Below are positions 45,806 through 53,966 of a DNA stretch of 64,000 bases, piece by piece. This stretch comes from Tritrichomonas musculus (taxonomy: Eukaryota; Parabasalia; Tritrichomonadida; Tritrichomonadidae). The stretch's first letter is position 1; every line of letters starts with the position of its first letter. The stretch is from the NCBI GenBank assembly GCA_039105265.1, contig JAPFFF010000011.1:2666001-2730000 (forward strand), written 5' to 3'. The notes beneath the pieces are model-generated. The model was not told where the DNA came from. It made no database searches and was given only the letters and a program-made list of their open reading frames with translations. Position numbers and translations under genes: made by a program.

Positions 45806-45925
45806 AATCGGGGCGAGACCGAAACGACATCGAGACAAGCTGGAACGTAGCCAGTTCTGGTAGTCAATGAGAATGCTAAAGGTCATCAGAAACGTTGTCG
45901 AACGCCTGAAAAGCTAGCTGGTTAG
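45806..45925. other. GC-rich block of unknown nature
   Basis: About 120 bases, from TCGGGGCGAGACCGAAACG to AAAAGCTAGCTGG, much richer in G and C than its surroundings. It has short self-complementary pieces (CTGG/CCAG, AGCTAGCT). It is not a tRNA that I can fold and has no open frame of note. It could be a structured RNA, or a piece of another element. Confidence 0.35.
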
Positions 45926-45943
45926 GAAAAAAATTTTATTTAT

Positions 45944-46455
45944 AAAGAACCATGTTGTTGTTGAAGAACCATGTTGTTGTTGAAAAACCTTGTTGTTGTT
46001 GAAGAACCATGTTGTTGTTGAAGAACCATGTTGTTGTTGAAAAACCTTGTTGTTGTTGAAAAACCTTGTTGTTGTTGAAGAACCATGTTGTTGTTGAAGA
46101 ACCATGTTGTTGTTGAAAAATCTTGTTGTTGAAGAACCATGTTGTTGTTGAAGAACCATGTTGTTGTTGAAGAACCATGTTGTTGTTGAAGAACCTTGTT
46201 GTTGAAGAACCTTGTTGTTGTTGAAAAACCTTGTTGTTGTTGAAAAACCTTGTTGTTGTTGTTGAAAAATCTTGTTGTTGTTGTTGAAAAATCTTGTTGT
46301 TGTTGAAGAACCATGTTGTTGTTGAAAAATCTTGTTGTTGAAGAACCATGTTGTTGTTGAAAAATCTTGTTGTTGAAGAACCATGTTGTTGTTGAAAAAT
46401 CTTGTTGTTGAAGAACCATGTTGTTGTTGAAAATCTTGTTGTTATTGTTGAATAT
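45944..46455 (+). repeat. GTTGTT-rich minisatellite
   Basis: About 27 units of GAAGAACCATGTTGTTGTT (19 bases) with variants GAAAAACCTTGTTGTTGTT and shorter GAAAAATCTTGTTGTT. Units with CATG and with CTTG alternate in blocks. Gln-rich frames on the minus strand are by-products of the repeat. Confidence 0.85.
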
Positions 46456-46482
46456 CTTGTTGATGACTCATGTGATACCTTT

Positions 46483-46675
46483 TATTTAGTGTGATACCTT
46501 TTTCCTCATAAGCTACCTTTTCCTCATAAGCTACCTTTTTCCTCATAAGCTGCCTTTTTCCTCATAAGCTACCTTTTCCTCATAAGCTACCTTTTTCCTC
46601 ATAAGCTACCTTTTTCCTCATGTGATACCTTTTATCTCATGTGATACCTATTTCCTCATGTGATACTAATTGTTT
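46483..46675 (-). repeat. 19-base minisatellite, reverse complement of the one in A
   Basis: About eight units of CTCATAAGCTACCTTTTTC flanked by variants CTCATGTGATACCTTTT. Read on the minus strand they are the same two unit types as at and just before 19513-19747. It lies upstream of the 154-residue gene. Confidence 0.85.
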
Positions 46676-46717
46676 CATATGATACATATCATTAAATTTA
46701 TTTTTATTTTTAATTAA

Positions 46718-47182
46718 ATGAAAATGTCAACACCAAAGGTTTATGATTACATCAATTCATTGATTGATATGCTGGATGAAACAGAGAAGTTTAAACAATG
46801 TGATTTCTCAATATTGTGTGATAGATATCCAATACCAAGTGGAAAGGCTACATATAAAGCTAAAGTGATGTACATATCATTGAAGAACAAAGAGAATGAA
46901 TTCAAACGATTCTATCATGATAAGATTGTTGAACTCGGTCTTGAATACATAACACTTACATCAAATGTTAGAAGAAGAATATCAACAACATCCATTGAAT
47001 TCTTCGTTGAAGGTTCAAGTGAAGAACAATCATTCAAAGAATATAAGTATTATAATTACAGCATAAGGAAAGCAACAGATAAGAAAACAAAGGAATTGAT
47101 TGAACAAATGAGACAAAAATATAATATCAATACACCACAGCTGTTTGTTGGTGTTCAACAACAAATTGTATTAGATGAATGA
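46718..47182 (+). CDS. Conserved element protein (154 aa), E copy
   Basis: Relative of the 148-residue A product and the 159-residue F product: VYDYINSL, CDFSILCDRYP, KVMYISLKN, FYHDKIVELGL, VRRRIS, YYNYSI and a closing FVGVQQQIVLDE. Function unknown. Its last 12 bases overlap the convergent ATPase gene. T-rich leader ends TTTTTAATTAAATG. Confidence 0.75.
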   Translation: MKMSTPKVYDYINSLIDMLDETEKFKQCDFSILCDRYPIPSGKATYKAKVMYISLKNKENEFKRFYHDKIVELGLEYITLTSNVRRRISTTSIEFFVEGSSEEQSFKEYKYYNYSIRKATDKKTKELIEQMRQKYNINTPQLFVGVQQQIVLDE

Positions 47183-48115
47183 AAGGTTATTAGTTCGAAC
47201 ATTGATTAAAACGAATTGATGTGCTTTCATTGTTCTGTATCGATTCCATAGCTCTTCGAAATCTATTGGAAATGGAACTTGTTGATATATGTAGCCGAGT
47301 TTCTGTCGTGAATAACCACTAAAGATGAAGAATGATGTTGCATTATTTTTCCATTCTGTTGTTAAAGCTTTGAAGAACTGGATGTTAACGAATATGATTA
47401 GATTCTTATGTCGAAGCTGACTGATGGTATTGATAAAATAGGATGATTTAATTAGTTTCGATTTCAAGAAGTCTTCACAAAGAATGATAGTATTTAGTGG
47501 TTTATTTGGTTGACCTAGTTTATTGATATGAAGAAACTCAAACATATCGTTTAACTTCTTTTCATTTTGCTTCGCAAAAGGGGACTCCGTCCCTTCGATT
47601 ACTATTTTTGGTGTTGATGAATATTTGTTATACAATTCTTTATATAAATCAAGCTGTTTAAGATATTCTTCAGCATTGCTGTCAGCAACAGTTTTTATTG
47701 GTAGCTGTATCAATTCGCGTTGGCTTTCGAATGTTGCATCATTGATTGTTCCGTTTCGTGATACATAAACAATTAAATGAAAGCCAGCGTTCTTCATTCG
47801 AGACATTTGAATAACATCTCGTAGCATTATATGACTCTTTCCTTTACCTTGCTGACCAACGAGTATGTTCAATGAATTGTAATATGAATAAATACCGTTT
47901 GCGATTGGTCTGATTGATTCATTCTTTATTTTTGATTCATTGCGTTGATATGCTTTATTCATCTCATCATCAATATTAAATGTCTTTTCATTAACTGTTG
48001 GCTTGAATGATTCATATTCAAATGCAAAACTCATTTGGTCATCATCATAATCAGAACCACTAGAGAATAAAATCTCTTTGTAATTAAAGTGCGTCGGTTT
48101 CATGAAACCTTTCAT
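47171..48115 (-). CDS. FtsK/A32-type packaging ATPase of element E
   Basis: A 314-residue product. Walker A GQQGKGKS lies near residue 98 (NILVGQQGKGKSHIMLRD) and a Walker B-type TIILCED near 200. SQLRHKNLIIFVNIQFF is the following conserved strand. Closely related to F, remote from A/B. A small G/C-rich palindrome (GGGAC, 3 bases, GTCCC) lies in frame at about 47580-47594, in a loop absent from F. Packaging-motor role from family knowledge. Confidence 0.85.
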   Translation of the reverse strand: MKGFMKPTHFNYKEILFSSGSDYDDDQMSFAFEYESFKPTVNEKTFNIDDEMNKAYQRNESKIKNESIRPIANGIYSYYNSLNILVGQQGKGKSHIMLRDVIQMSRMKNAGFHLIVYVSRNGTINDATFESQRELIQLPIKTVADSNAEEYLKQLDLYKELYNKYSSTPKIVIEGTESPFAKQNEKKLNDMFEFLHINKLGQPNKPLNTIILCEDFLKSKLIKSSYFINTISQLRHKNLIIFVNIQFFKALTTEWKNNATSFFIFSGYSRQKLGYIYQQVPFPIDFEELWNRYRTMKAHQFVLINVRTNNLSFI

Positions 48116-48139
48116 TTCTTTAGTTTTCGTTAAAGCTCT

Positions 48140-48210
48140 TCATGAATACATTTTTGTTCTTATCTCTTCACTGAGTTCTGGTTCTTTGTCAGGCATCATT
48201 AAAGATACTT
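48140..48210 (-). pseudogene. Remnant of small membrane-protein gene, interrupted by element F
   Basis: The last part of the gene (MPDKEPELSEEIRTKMYS) matches the tail of the intact 49-residue gene of F at 50137-50286 and has the same place after the ATPase gene. Its beginning is separated by the insertion of F at 48211. Confidence 0.55.
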
Positions 48211-48246
48211 AGTAGTGATAGTGTATCAATAATCGGGGTCAGATAG
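48211..48246 (+). repeat. Left-end tip of element F
   Basis: AGTAGTGATAGTGTATCAA. It starts exactly where similarity between the E gene remnant and the intact F gene at 50137-50286 stops, which fixes the junction. GATA and TATC can pair close to the tip. Confidence 0.6.
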
Positions 48247-48581
48247 AATCCACTTAAAACGCCTATAAATGGCCCATATTTGGGCCCATATTCGGGTTAA
48301 AATTCAAAATCCACATATGGGACCCATACTGCATACTACCCCAAAACGCCTTTAAAACGCCCATATTCGAGCCCATACAAATTCCGAAAATAGGCCGCAT
48401 ATGGCCCACCTATGGACCACTTATGGGACCACTGATGGAACAGACCGATGGAACGTTCCGATGGCGACACAGACCGATGGGACAGACCATGACAGACAAA
48501 AATATCCCATATTCGGGGACTCAGATGATTTTGGGAAAACCTATTTTTATATTTGAATATTGATTTTTTATCGCATCCCAA
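48247..48581. other. Subterminal region of F with GGCCCATAT words
   Basis: No gene. The words GGCCCATAT, GGGCCCATA and AAAACGCC recur several times, partly as palindromes (TATTTGGGCCCATATTC). A GACCGATGG word recurs at about 48440-48480. GGCCCATAT also occurs before the gene at 55911. A T-rich leader precedes the ATG at 48582. Confidence 0.6.
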
Positions 48582-49061
48582 ATGGAAGCCACTCCAAGCT
48601 ACTCCAATGTCTACGAATACATCAACACACTAGTATCCCTATCGCCAAAGCCCGATGGATTTGCAAAATGCAATTTCGCGATATTATGTGACAAGTTCCC
48701 ATTCAACTTGAAGAACTCATTGTACCTCGCGAAGGTCCTATATGTATCACTCCAGAATGATACTGAAACCATTAGATTCTACCCTAATAAGCTCAAGGAG
48801 ATGAACCTCGAATTCGTCAAATTGACATCCAATAGTAGACGCAAATTGAGTGTCAACATGCAGGAGTTCTTCGTAAATGGGAATACCGAAAAGCACGAAT
48901 ACAAGGAATGTCCGTATTACAACTACTCGATTGAGAGAACCAATATAAATACCAAGGATCTCATTGCCAAATTACGTGAAAAATACGATATTGCAGAACC
49001 TGATGTATTCATCGGCAAGCATCAGGATTTGGTATTGGATGCTGACCCAGAGTTTGCCTAA
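48582..49061 (+). CDS. Conserved element protein (159 aa), F copy
   Basis: Same family as the A and E products: VYEYINTL, KCNFAILCDKFP, KVLYVSLQND, FYPNKLKEMNL, SRRKLS, YYNYSI, FIGKHQDLVLD. It is the first gene inside the left end of F and overlaps the convergent ATPase gene by 4 bases. Third-position G/C is clearly higher than in the E copy although the proteins align end to end. Function unknown. Confidence 0.75.
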   Translation: MEATPSYSNVYEYINTLVSLSPKPDGFAKCNFAILCDKFPFNLKNSLYLAKVLYVSLQNDTETIRFYPNKLKEMNLEFVKLTSNSRRKLSVNMQEFFVNGNTEKHEYKECPYYNYSIERTNINTKDLIAKLREKYDIAEPDVFIGKHQDLVLDADPEFA

Positions 49062-50083
49062 ACCTTTGAGTACACCACTTGCATATCATGTTCAACCGTG
49101 TTCACCAATATGAAATCATGGCCCGATAAGGTCCGATATTTTTGCCACAACTCCTCGAACTCACAAGGTATGCTCACCTGCTGATATATGTAATTGAGTT
49201 TCTGCCGCGAGAACCCATTGAATATGAAGAATGATGTGCAGTTATTTTTGTAATCGGTTGGCACACCCTTGAAGAACTGGATATTGATGTATACGATTGA
49301 GTTCTTATGACGCAACTGGGTGATATAGTTTGTGAAGTATGCTGACTTCAACAGCTTGCTCTTAATGAAGTCCTCGCACAGGATTATGGTGTTGAGTGGT
49401 ACATTGGGTTTCCCGAGTTTGCTGATATGGAGGAACTCAAACATCTGTTGCAGCTTGGATTCGGTCGCAGACAAGTCTGCTCCAGCTGACGCTTCAACTG
49501 TAGCCTTCCCAACTGAGCTATATTTGTTATACAACTCCTTCCATAGATCGAGCTCCTTCAAATACCGTTCAGCATTACTATCAGCGACGACCTCAATGGG
49601 CAAGTTGATGAGCTCGCGTTGAGATTCAAATGTGGAATCATTTATAATACCGTTCTTACTCACATACACGATCATGTGGAACGGATTCTGCGAATCCTCA
49701 GGGGTTCCCCCAAACCCCCCATTATTGAGTCTACTCATTTGAATGATATCGCGAATTACTGTATGGCTCTTGCCTTTGCCTTGTGATGCCACCAATATGT
49801 TCAAAGTATTGTACCACGCATAGATCCCATTAGCGATTGGCCTTATGGATGCATTCGTGATTTTATCCCTATTCTTGGAATAGGCCTCACTCATAGCCGC
49901 ATCAACATCGAAGATGCGGGTGGGAGTGAAACTCCCATTAACATCAAATCTCTTGGATACCGGTTGCTGCTTCTGGTACCTATCGAATGTATCAAGATCA
50001 ATTGGATCTTCACTGGAACTGTCTGATAATTCAATAGCTGTATAGTCGAAAATGGTTGGTTGTAGGCGCTTGTAATATAACAT
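49058..50083 (-). CDS. FtsK/A32-type packaging ATPase of element F
   Basis: A 341-residue product with Walker A ASQGKGKS (NILVASQGKGKSHTVIRD), Walker B-type TIILCED and the strand TQLRHKNSIVYINIQFF. Compared with E it carries a short extra loop (GGTPEDSQNP) encoded by a C/G-rich run at about 49700-49722, and a second small insertion (ASAGADLSATE). Both fall between conserved blocks and keep the frame. Packaging-motor role from family knowledge. Confidence 0.85.
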   Translation of the reverse strand: MLYYKRLQPTIFDYTAIELSDSSSEDPIDLDTFDRYQKQQPVSKRFDVNGSFTPTRIFDVDAAMSEAYSKNRDKITNASIRPIANGIYAWYNTLNILVASQGKGKSHTVIRDIIQMSRLNNGGFGGTPEDSQNPFHMIVYVSKNGIINDSTFESQRELINLPIEVVADSNAERYLKELDLWKELYNKYSSVGKATVEASAGADLSATESKLQQMFEFLHISKLGKPNVPLNTIILCEDFIKSKLLKSAYFTNYITQLRHKNSIVYINIQFFKGVPTDYKNNCTSFFIFNGFSRQKLNYIYQQVSIPCEFEELWQKYRTLSGHDFILVNTVEHDMQVVYSKV

Positions 50084-50136
50084 TTAATCAAAAATAAAGC
50101 TTTTATGCGAAAAGCTCTAAGTGGCGATGATGCCAC

Positions 50137-50286
50137 TTAGGCATATAGTGTGCGCCTTAGCTCATCAGTCAGCTCAGGTGGTTCATCTTCAGCTGTAAGC
50201 GATACTAGTAATAGCAGTTCAACTACATTGGTCACCAATATCAATCCCAATAGTATATTCATAATGATTTCACTAGCGCTGGACAT
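50137..50286 (-). CDS. Small single-pass membrane protein (49 aa)
   Basis: An ATG at 50286 and stop at 50137 give a product with a hydrophobic span at residues 8-30 (IMNILLGLILVTNVVELLLLV) and an acidic then basic tail (EDEPPELTDELRRTLYA). The tail is matched by the remnant in E, so this short gene is real. A membrane anchor in host or virion membrane is possible. It lies 53 bases after the ATPase start and 10 bases before the end of the next gene, all leftward. Confidence 0.6.
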   Translation of the reverse strand: MSSASEIIMNILLGLILVTNVVELLLLVSLTAEDEPPELTDELRRTLYA

Positions 50287-50296
50287 TTATGCAAAT

Positions 50297-50929
50297 TTAA
50301 ATACAAATTTTGAGTGATATCGAGTGTCTTATGAGCTCGGTCCATACATGGTTATATCCATATTTCAACTCATTGGATACCCCGTTTTTGGACACCAATA
50401 TCTTATCGATTTTCATGTACTTCGAGTTTGAAACACAACCAGTGCACCCACTGTCCTCATTGATAACCAGCTCAACCTTGTCAGCCTTAGTGAGTATCTT
50501 AATGAGCTCCATCAGCGTATTGCTATGACACACTAGGTAGTTGTTCATCCTCAGTGGATTGGTCTCATAGATATTCAGCAATATCTCGAGGAATTTATTT
50601 TTGGTACCCAAGTCGTCAGTGTCGGGGTCTAATGAACGATCGATTGTCGAAGACTCAGGGAATGAACTTCCTTGGGGTGGACTGTTTATTGGAGCAACTG
50701 ATGGATATGGACCAGTTGTCGAGGCTGTAGTAAAATTTGCATCCTGTGTGCCATTTTGAGGATAACCTTTAGTATATCCCATTTGGGGTTGCATCTGTGG
50801 GACTTGAGGGTATGATACTGGTTGAACTGGTGGAGGTCTATTCGCGGCGATCTTAATATTCACATTCTGCTCTTGCTTAACACTCGCATCATTCTCACTT
50901 GATAGAATTCTAGCCTTATGGAGAGACAT
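50297..50929 (-). CDS. Conserved element protein with Cys motif (210 aa)
   Basis: I chose the ATG at 50929; the longer frame would start with TTG. The N-terminal half is Pro, Gln and Ser-rich and disordered. The C-terminal half matches the 174-residue A product: KVELVINEDSGCTGC, then YMKIDKILVSKNG and a final WTELIRHSISLKICI. A CxxC pair could bind metal. Unlike the A protein it has no clear TQT motif. Function unknown. It lies between capsid and membrane-protein genes on the same strand. Confidence 0.65.
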   Translation of the reverse strand: MSLHKARILSSENDASVKQEQNVNIKIAANRPPPVQPVSYPQVPQMQPQMGYTKGYPQNGTQDANFTTASTTGPYPSVAPINSPPQGSSFPESSTIDRSLDPDTDDLGTKNKFLEILLNIYETNPLRMNNYLVCHSNTLMELIKILTKADKVELVINEDSGCTGCVSNSKYMKIDKILVSKNGVSNELKYGYNHVWTELIRHSISLKICI

Positions 50930-50971
50930 TTCCAAAGTGCAAAAATATTTTTACCACTAATGCCATATTTC

Positions 50972-52924
50972 TTATGCCATTTCTGGATCAACTTGTGAGC
51001 CAGCTGGTGATTCATCATCGATATATTCAAGACCATCGAGTGAGAGCTTGAAGTAGGTGTCTCTGCATAAACAGAGTTGGACAGGTGGTGGTCTAACAAT
51101 GGCTCCACTTGGTTCGATAATCTTGTAATATGTATCATTATCACCAGTGAATATTGGTTGACCATTGACTTGTATTTGGATATTGCCTTTGCCACCATCT
51201 AAGCCATCATAACAGTATCCAGCAGATGCACGTTCAGTTTGGACATTGAATACAAATGATGTGGCATCACTCAATGTATTGCGATATCGGACACCATTTT
51301 CATCGTTCTTGGGCATGGTGAAGCTATCTTCGAATTCCTTTGAACATTGGAGTGTGATACCATCGAGGTCTCCAGCTGTTAATTGGCTTTCGAAGAATCT
51401 GGCACCAATGGTACTGACATTCTCATCTGGGAAGTTCTTACCACCAATATTCAAGAAGCAGTTTTGGTAAACCGGATTCTCAAATACAGTCAAATCATTG
51501 TGGTGCTTGGGGAACAACAATGACATGCTTGTGACATTGATTAATGGGATATTCAATGTAGACTTGATTCCGTTAGCGGCTGCTGCAATTGGGAATGCAT
51601 GGTAATCTACCTTTTGAGATGGGATTACTAGGCCTTCACGTAATATGGATTCAATGCTTGCACGAGTGGCTTCACAAACACCATAGCCTTGCATGTTGGA
51701 CTTACAGAGAGTGATGGTCATTCGGTTAACAGTGAGTGTTGCTGGTTGTGATGAGTAATGAGCACTCATCAATTTATTAGCTTCGGTTTTAGATACGAAA
51801 TTGACGTAGACATGACCTGCATGTGATGGTTGAGGTAATTTACCATGTTCTTTGGTATATTGAGCTTGACAAATTGCTTTATTATCATCAGTCTTTTCAA
51901 TTCCAAGTTCAGTAAATTCATCATCTGTAAATCCAAAGATGAATGAACAATTTTCAATCAGATCATCGAAATCACCTCCAGATGCAGATACGTATTGTTC
52001 TCTAACTTCATACTTCAATTGATATTTAGTTGGTGTTGGTTCGGGAGATGGTGGATTTGGATTATCACCAGGTCCTGGGATGATAGCCTCATTACCGATT
52101 TGAGTGAATTGGTGTTTGAGATGTCCATGTGCTTTGATTTGTTTGAGTTTATCGAGTTCCTCTGGGGATACGGTATCATTATCTTCTAGGAATGCCTTGG
52201 CTTCAGCAACCGTGTATGGGTCAATGGCAGCCCAAACAAGACCAGCTGGACTGACTTGGAATCTAATGGATAAATCACCAATGATTCCGTTAGGGAATAA
52301 GTCAAATGCCTGTAATGCAAGCAAGTCATCAAATGGTACATTCAAGTCGAATTCGGTTGTGGTCTTACCACCATCCTTGAAGCTATTGAGATTAACGTAT
52401 GAACCAGCATGAGTTTGACTGTAATTGCTGATGTTCTCCCATAAGCTGTGAACGAATCTGCGGCGCATCTTCTCAGTCTCTGGCTTCAAAACCGAGTATA
52501 GGAAGCCCTCGCGAATGCATTCATTTTGCTGATATCCGACATTGACATTGTTATGGAGAATCTCGAGCCTGTCAAACAATTGGTTCGAGGACTTAAATCC
52601 GACAAACAGTTTATAGAAGTTATTTGGATCATTGATCTCTTGCAATTTGGCCAAATCGGTGTTCAATTGCAAATCGAGTTTGATGTGGAATGTGAGGAAG
52701 CCTTTGTCGATATCGCTAATGAAGTGGTCGGGATGTGTTAATGAAATCTGTGAGTACTGGCCTTGGTGAAATGGGGCTGGCTGGTCATGGCAATCGACAG
52801 TTCTAAATGAGAAGCTTCTGGTACCATCATTCACATTGATGATATTTCTCATCTTCTGGAATGTGTCATTGACATTCCCAACCTCGTATTTCAAATTGTG
52901 AGCTCTTTCGTTCCTGTATCTCAT
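50972..52924 (-). CDS. Major capsid protein of element F (double jelly-roll type)
   Basis: About 650 residues from the ATG at 52924, chosen because it matches the D start (MRYRNERAHNLK against MLYRNERAHNLR). Nearly the whole length aligns with D, including SFSFRTVDCHDQPAPF, GYQQNECIREGFLYS, LFPNGIIGDLSIRFQVSP and FPKHHNDLTVFENPVYQN. The Pro-rich loop at about residue 280-295 is short here. It is leftward here and rightward in D because a gene block is flipped. Confidence 0.85.
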   Translation of the reverse strand: MRYRNERAHNLKYEVGNVNDTFQKMRNIINVNDGTRSFSFRTVDCHDQPAPFHQGQYSQISLTHPDHFISDIDKGFLTFHIKLDLQLNTDLAKLQEINDPNNFYKLFVGFKSSNQLFDRLEILHNNVNVGYQQNECIREGFLYSVLKPETEKMRRRFVHSLWENISNYSQTHAGSYVNLNSFKDGGKTTTEFDLNVPFDDLLALQAFDLFPNGIIGDLSIRFQVSPAGLVWAAIDPYTVAEAKAFLEDNDTVSPEELDKLKQIKAHGHLKHQFTQIGNEAIIPGPGDNPNPPSPEPTPTKYQLKYEVREQYVSASGGDFDDLIENCSFIFGFTDDEFTELGIEKTDDNKAICQAQYTKEHGKLPQPSHAGHVYVNFVSKTEANKLMSAHYSSQPATLTVNRMTITLCKSNMQGYGVCEATRASIESILREGLVIPSQKVDYHAFPIAAAANGIKSTLNIPLINVTSMSLLFPKHHNDLTVFENPVYQNCFLNIGGKNFPDENVSTIGARFFESQLTAGDLDGITLQCSKEFEDSFTMPKNDENGVRYRNTLSDATSFVFNVQTERASAGYCYDGLDGGKGNIQIQVNGQPIFTGDNDTYYKIIEPSGAIVRPPPVQLCLCRDTYFKLSLDGLEYIDDESPAGSQVDPEMA

Positions 52925-52971
52925 TTTGTATCTTGGAAAAAAGCTTGAAATCACATTTTTGTATATACCAA
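52925..52971. promoter_or_regulatory. Bidirectional spacer between capsid and amphipathic-peptide genes
   Basis: 47 bases between the two starts, with ACATTTTTGTATATACCAAATG on the peptide side. Gene pair and spacing match D (36238-36286), so the divergent promoter has been kept while the block was inverted. Confidence 0.5.
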
Positions 52972-53223
52972 ATGGGTATTGGCATCTTCAAGAAGATTAA
53001 GAACGCTTTCAAGAACGTCGGCAGTAAGCTCAAGAATGCAGCTCAAACTGTCATCCGCAACATCCCAAGGGCAGTTGATATTGGTAAGGGGATCATCAAT
53101 AGGATCAAGCCAATCGCCGACTTCATACCAGGTGTTGGACCAGTTGTAGACACCATCAGCACTGGACTCAATTACGTAAGCAAAGCTAATGATATAGGCA
53201 AATCCATACTGGACAAGGTTTGA
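52972..53223 (+). CDS. Basic amphipathic protein (83 aa), candidate membrane-active virion peptide
   Basis: ATG at 52972 chosen by match with D. MGIGIFKKIKNAFKNVGSKL, then PRAVDIGKGIINRIKP and DFIPGVGPVVDTISTGLN. Same Lys-rich amphipathic helices and Gly/Pro hinge as in D. The mid part is conserved at amino-acid level although the DNA is GC-richer. Membrane-penetration role inferred by analogy with adenovirus protein VI. Confidence 0.65.
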   Translation: MGIGIFKKIKNAFKNVGSKLKNAAQTVIRNIPRAVDIGKGIINRIKPIADFIPGVGPVVDTISTGLNYVSKANDIGKSILDKV

Positions 53224-53273
53224 TCATCATAGAATATCCACATACATATGAATATATTTTTGTCCGTTTTGAA

Positions 53274-53708
53274 ATGAATACGGATATTAGGGTTATTAAT
53301 GATAACAAGATGGAGCAACGCACATTCAACTCAGTAGAGGAGTTCGATCTGTTCTACCAGAAGTACAAGGACATGTTCAATGAGAAGACCACCAATTACC
53401 TCAATAAAACCTACAAAATAATCACCCCCGAATGCGAGTACAGGATTACCAAACGCACTGGCAAGGATGGCTCTAGTAATGTGTTTCTCAAGAAGATCAC
53501 CAAGCCATCCGATAGTGACAACCTGGTGGAGATCCAATTGGCAAGCATTCGAGCTGACATCAATGCATTGCAGTCAACAGTAGATGAATACACCAAACGG
53601 ATTACCACTCTGGAGAACACCATTGGCGTGATCACCACAAAAATAAATCAGCTCACCAGTACTGTGAATGAGTGTACTGATGCAGTGAACAGTCTCCTGA
53701 GGCATTAG
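53274..53708 (+). CDS. Coiled-coil conserved element protein (144 aa)
   Basis: Start at 53274 (MNTDIRVIND) chosen by its T-rich leader and match with D. EEFDLFYQKYKDMF, TTNYLNKTYKIITPE, EYRITKRTGKDGSSNVFLKK, then a coiled coil (DINALQSTVDEYTKRITTLE). Same fold plan as the 158-residue D product. Overlaps the convergent 75-residue gene by 4 bases. Confidence 0.7.
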   Translation: MNTDIRVINDNKMEQRTFNSVEEFDLFYQKYKDMFNEKTTNYLNKTYKIITPECEYRITKRTGKDGSSNVFLKKITKPSDSDNLVEIQLASIRADINALQSTVDEYTKRITTLENTIGVITTKINQLTSTVNECTDAVNSLLRH

Positions 53709-53932
53709 ATCTTGGAATTATTTGGGATTACCTGGTGATTGAGTGAGCGGTGTAGAGTTGATGATGTTGACTTGATGATTGGGTCATGCACAACACACCC
53801 CTTATCTTCATATTTTGGGACTGTGGGTTTGGTACAACTCATAGTTCGCCTATTTCGCATGTGACGTTCCAGGTGATTGAAATACGTGAGCCCATTTGAA
53901 TCTCTTAATACACGGCGTTCTTCATATGACAT
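53705..53932 (-). CDS. Small conserved element protein (75 aa)
   Basis: Related to the 77-residue D product: basic N-terminal helix (NHLERHMRNRRTM), KPTVPKYEDKGCVVHDP and RSLNHQVIPNN. Not recognised otherwise. Divergent from the next coiled-coil gene with 34 bases between starts. Confidence 0.6.
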   Translation of the reverse strand: MSYEERRVLRDSNGLTYFNHLERHMRNRRTMSCTKPTVPKYEDKGCVVHDPIIKSTSSTLHRSLNHQVIPNNSKI

Positions 53933-53966
53933 TTAATCTTGAAAAAACACTTTTTTTCATATCTAA

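Larger units (their letters stand above)
45521..48210 (+). mobile_element. Maverick-like segment E, fragment of the second family
   Basis: Begins with a variant tip, then a remnant of the 75-residue coiled-coil gene, an unexplained GC-rich block, two minisatellites, and the conserved pair of 154-residue gene and packaging ATPase. It ends at the tip of F inside a small membrane-protein gene. It is a partial and rearranged copy: several expected genes are not present between tip and ATPase. Confidence 0.7.

Noticed and set aside
45806-45925. tRNA gene
   Set aside because: I could not fit acceptor, D, anticodon and T arms to the GC-rich block.
45914-46419. Three long overlapping Gln-rich frames on the minus strand
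   Set aside because: They are three reading frames of the same GTTGTT minisatellite, and no frame is favoured.
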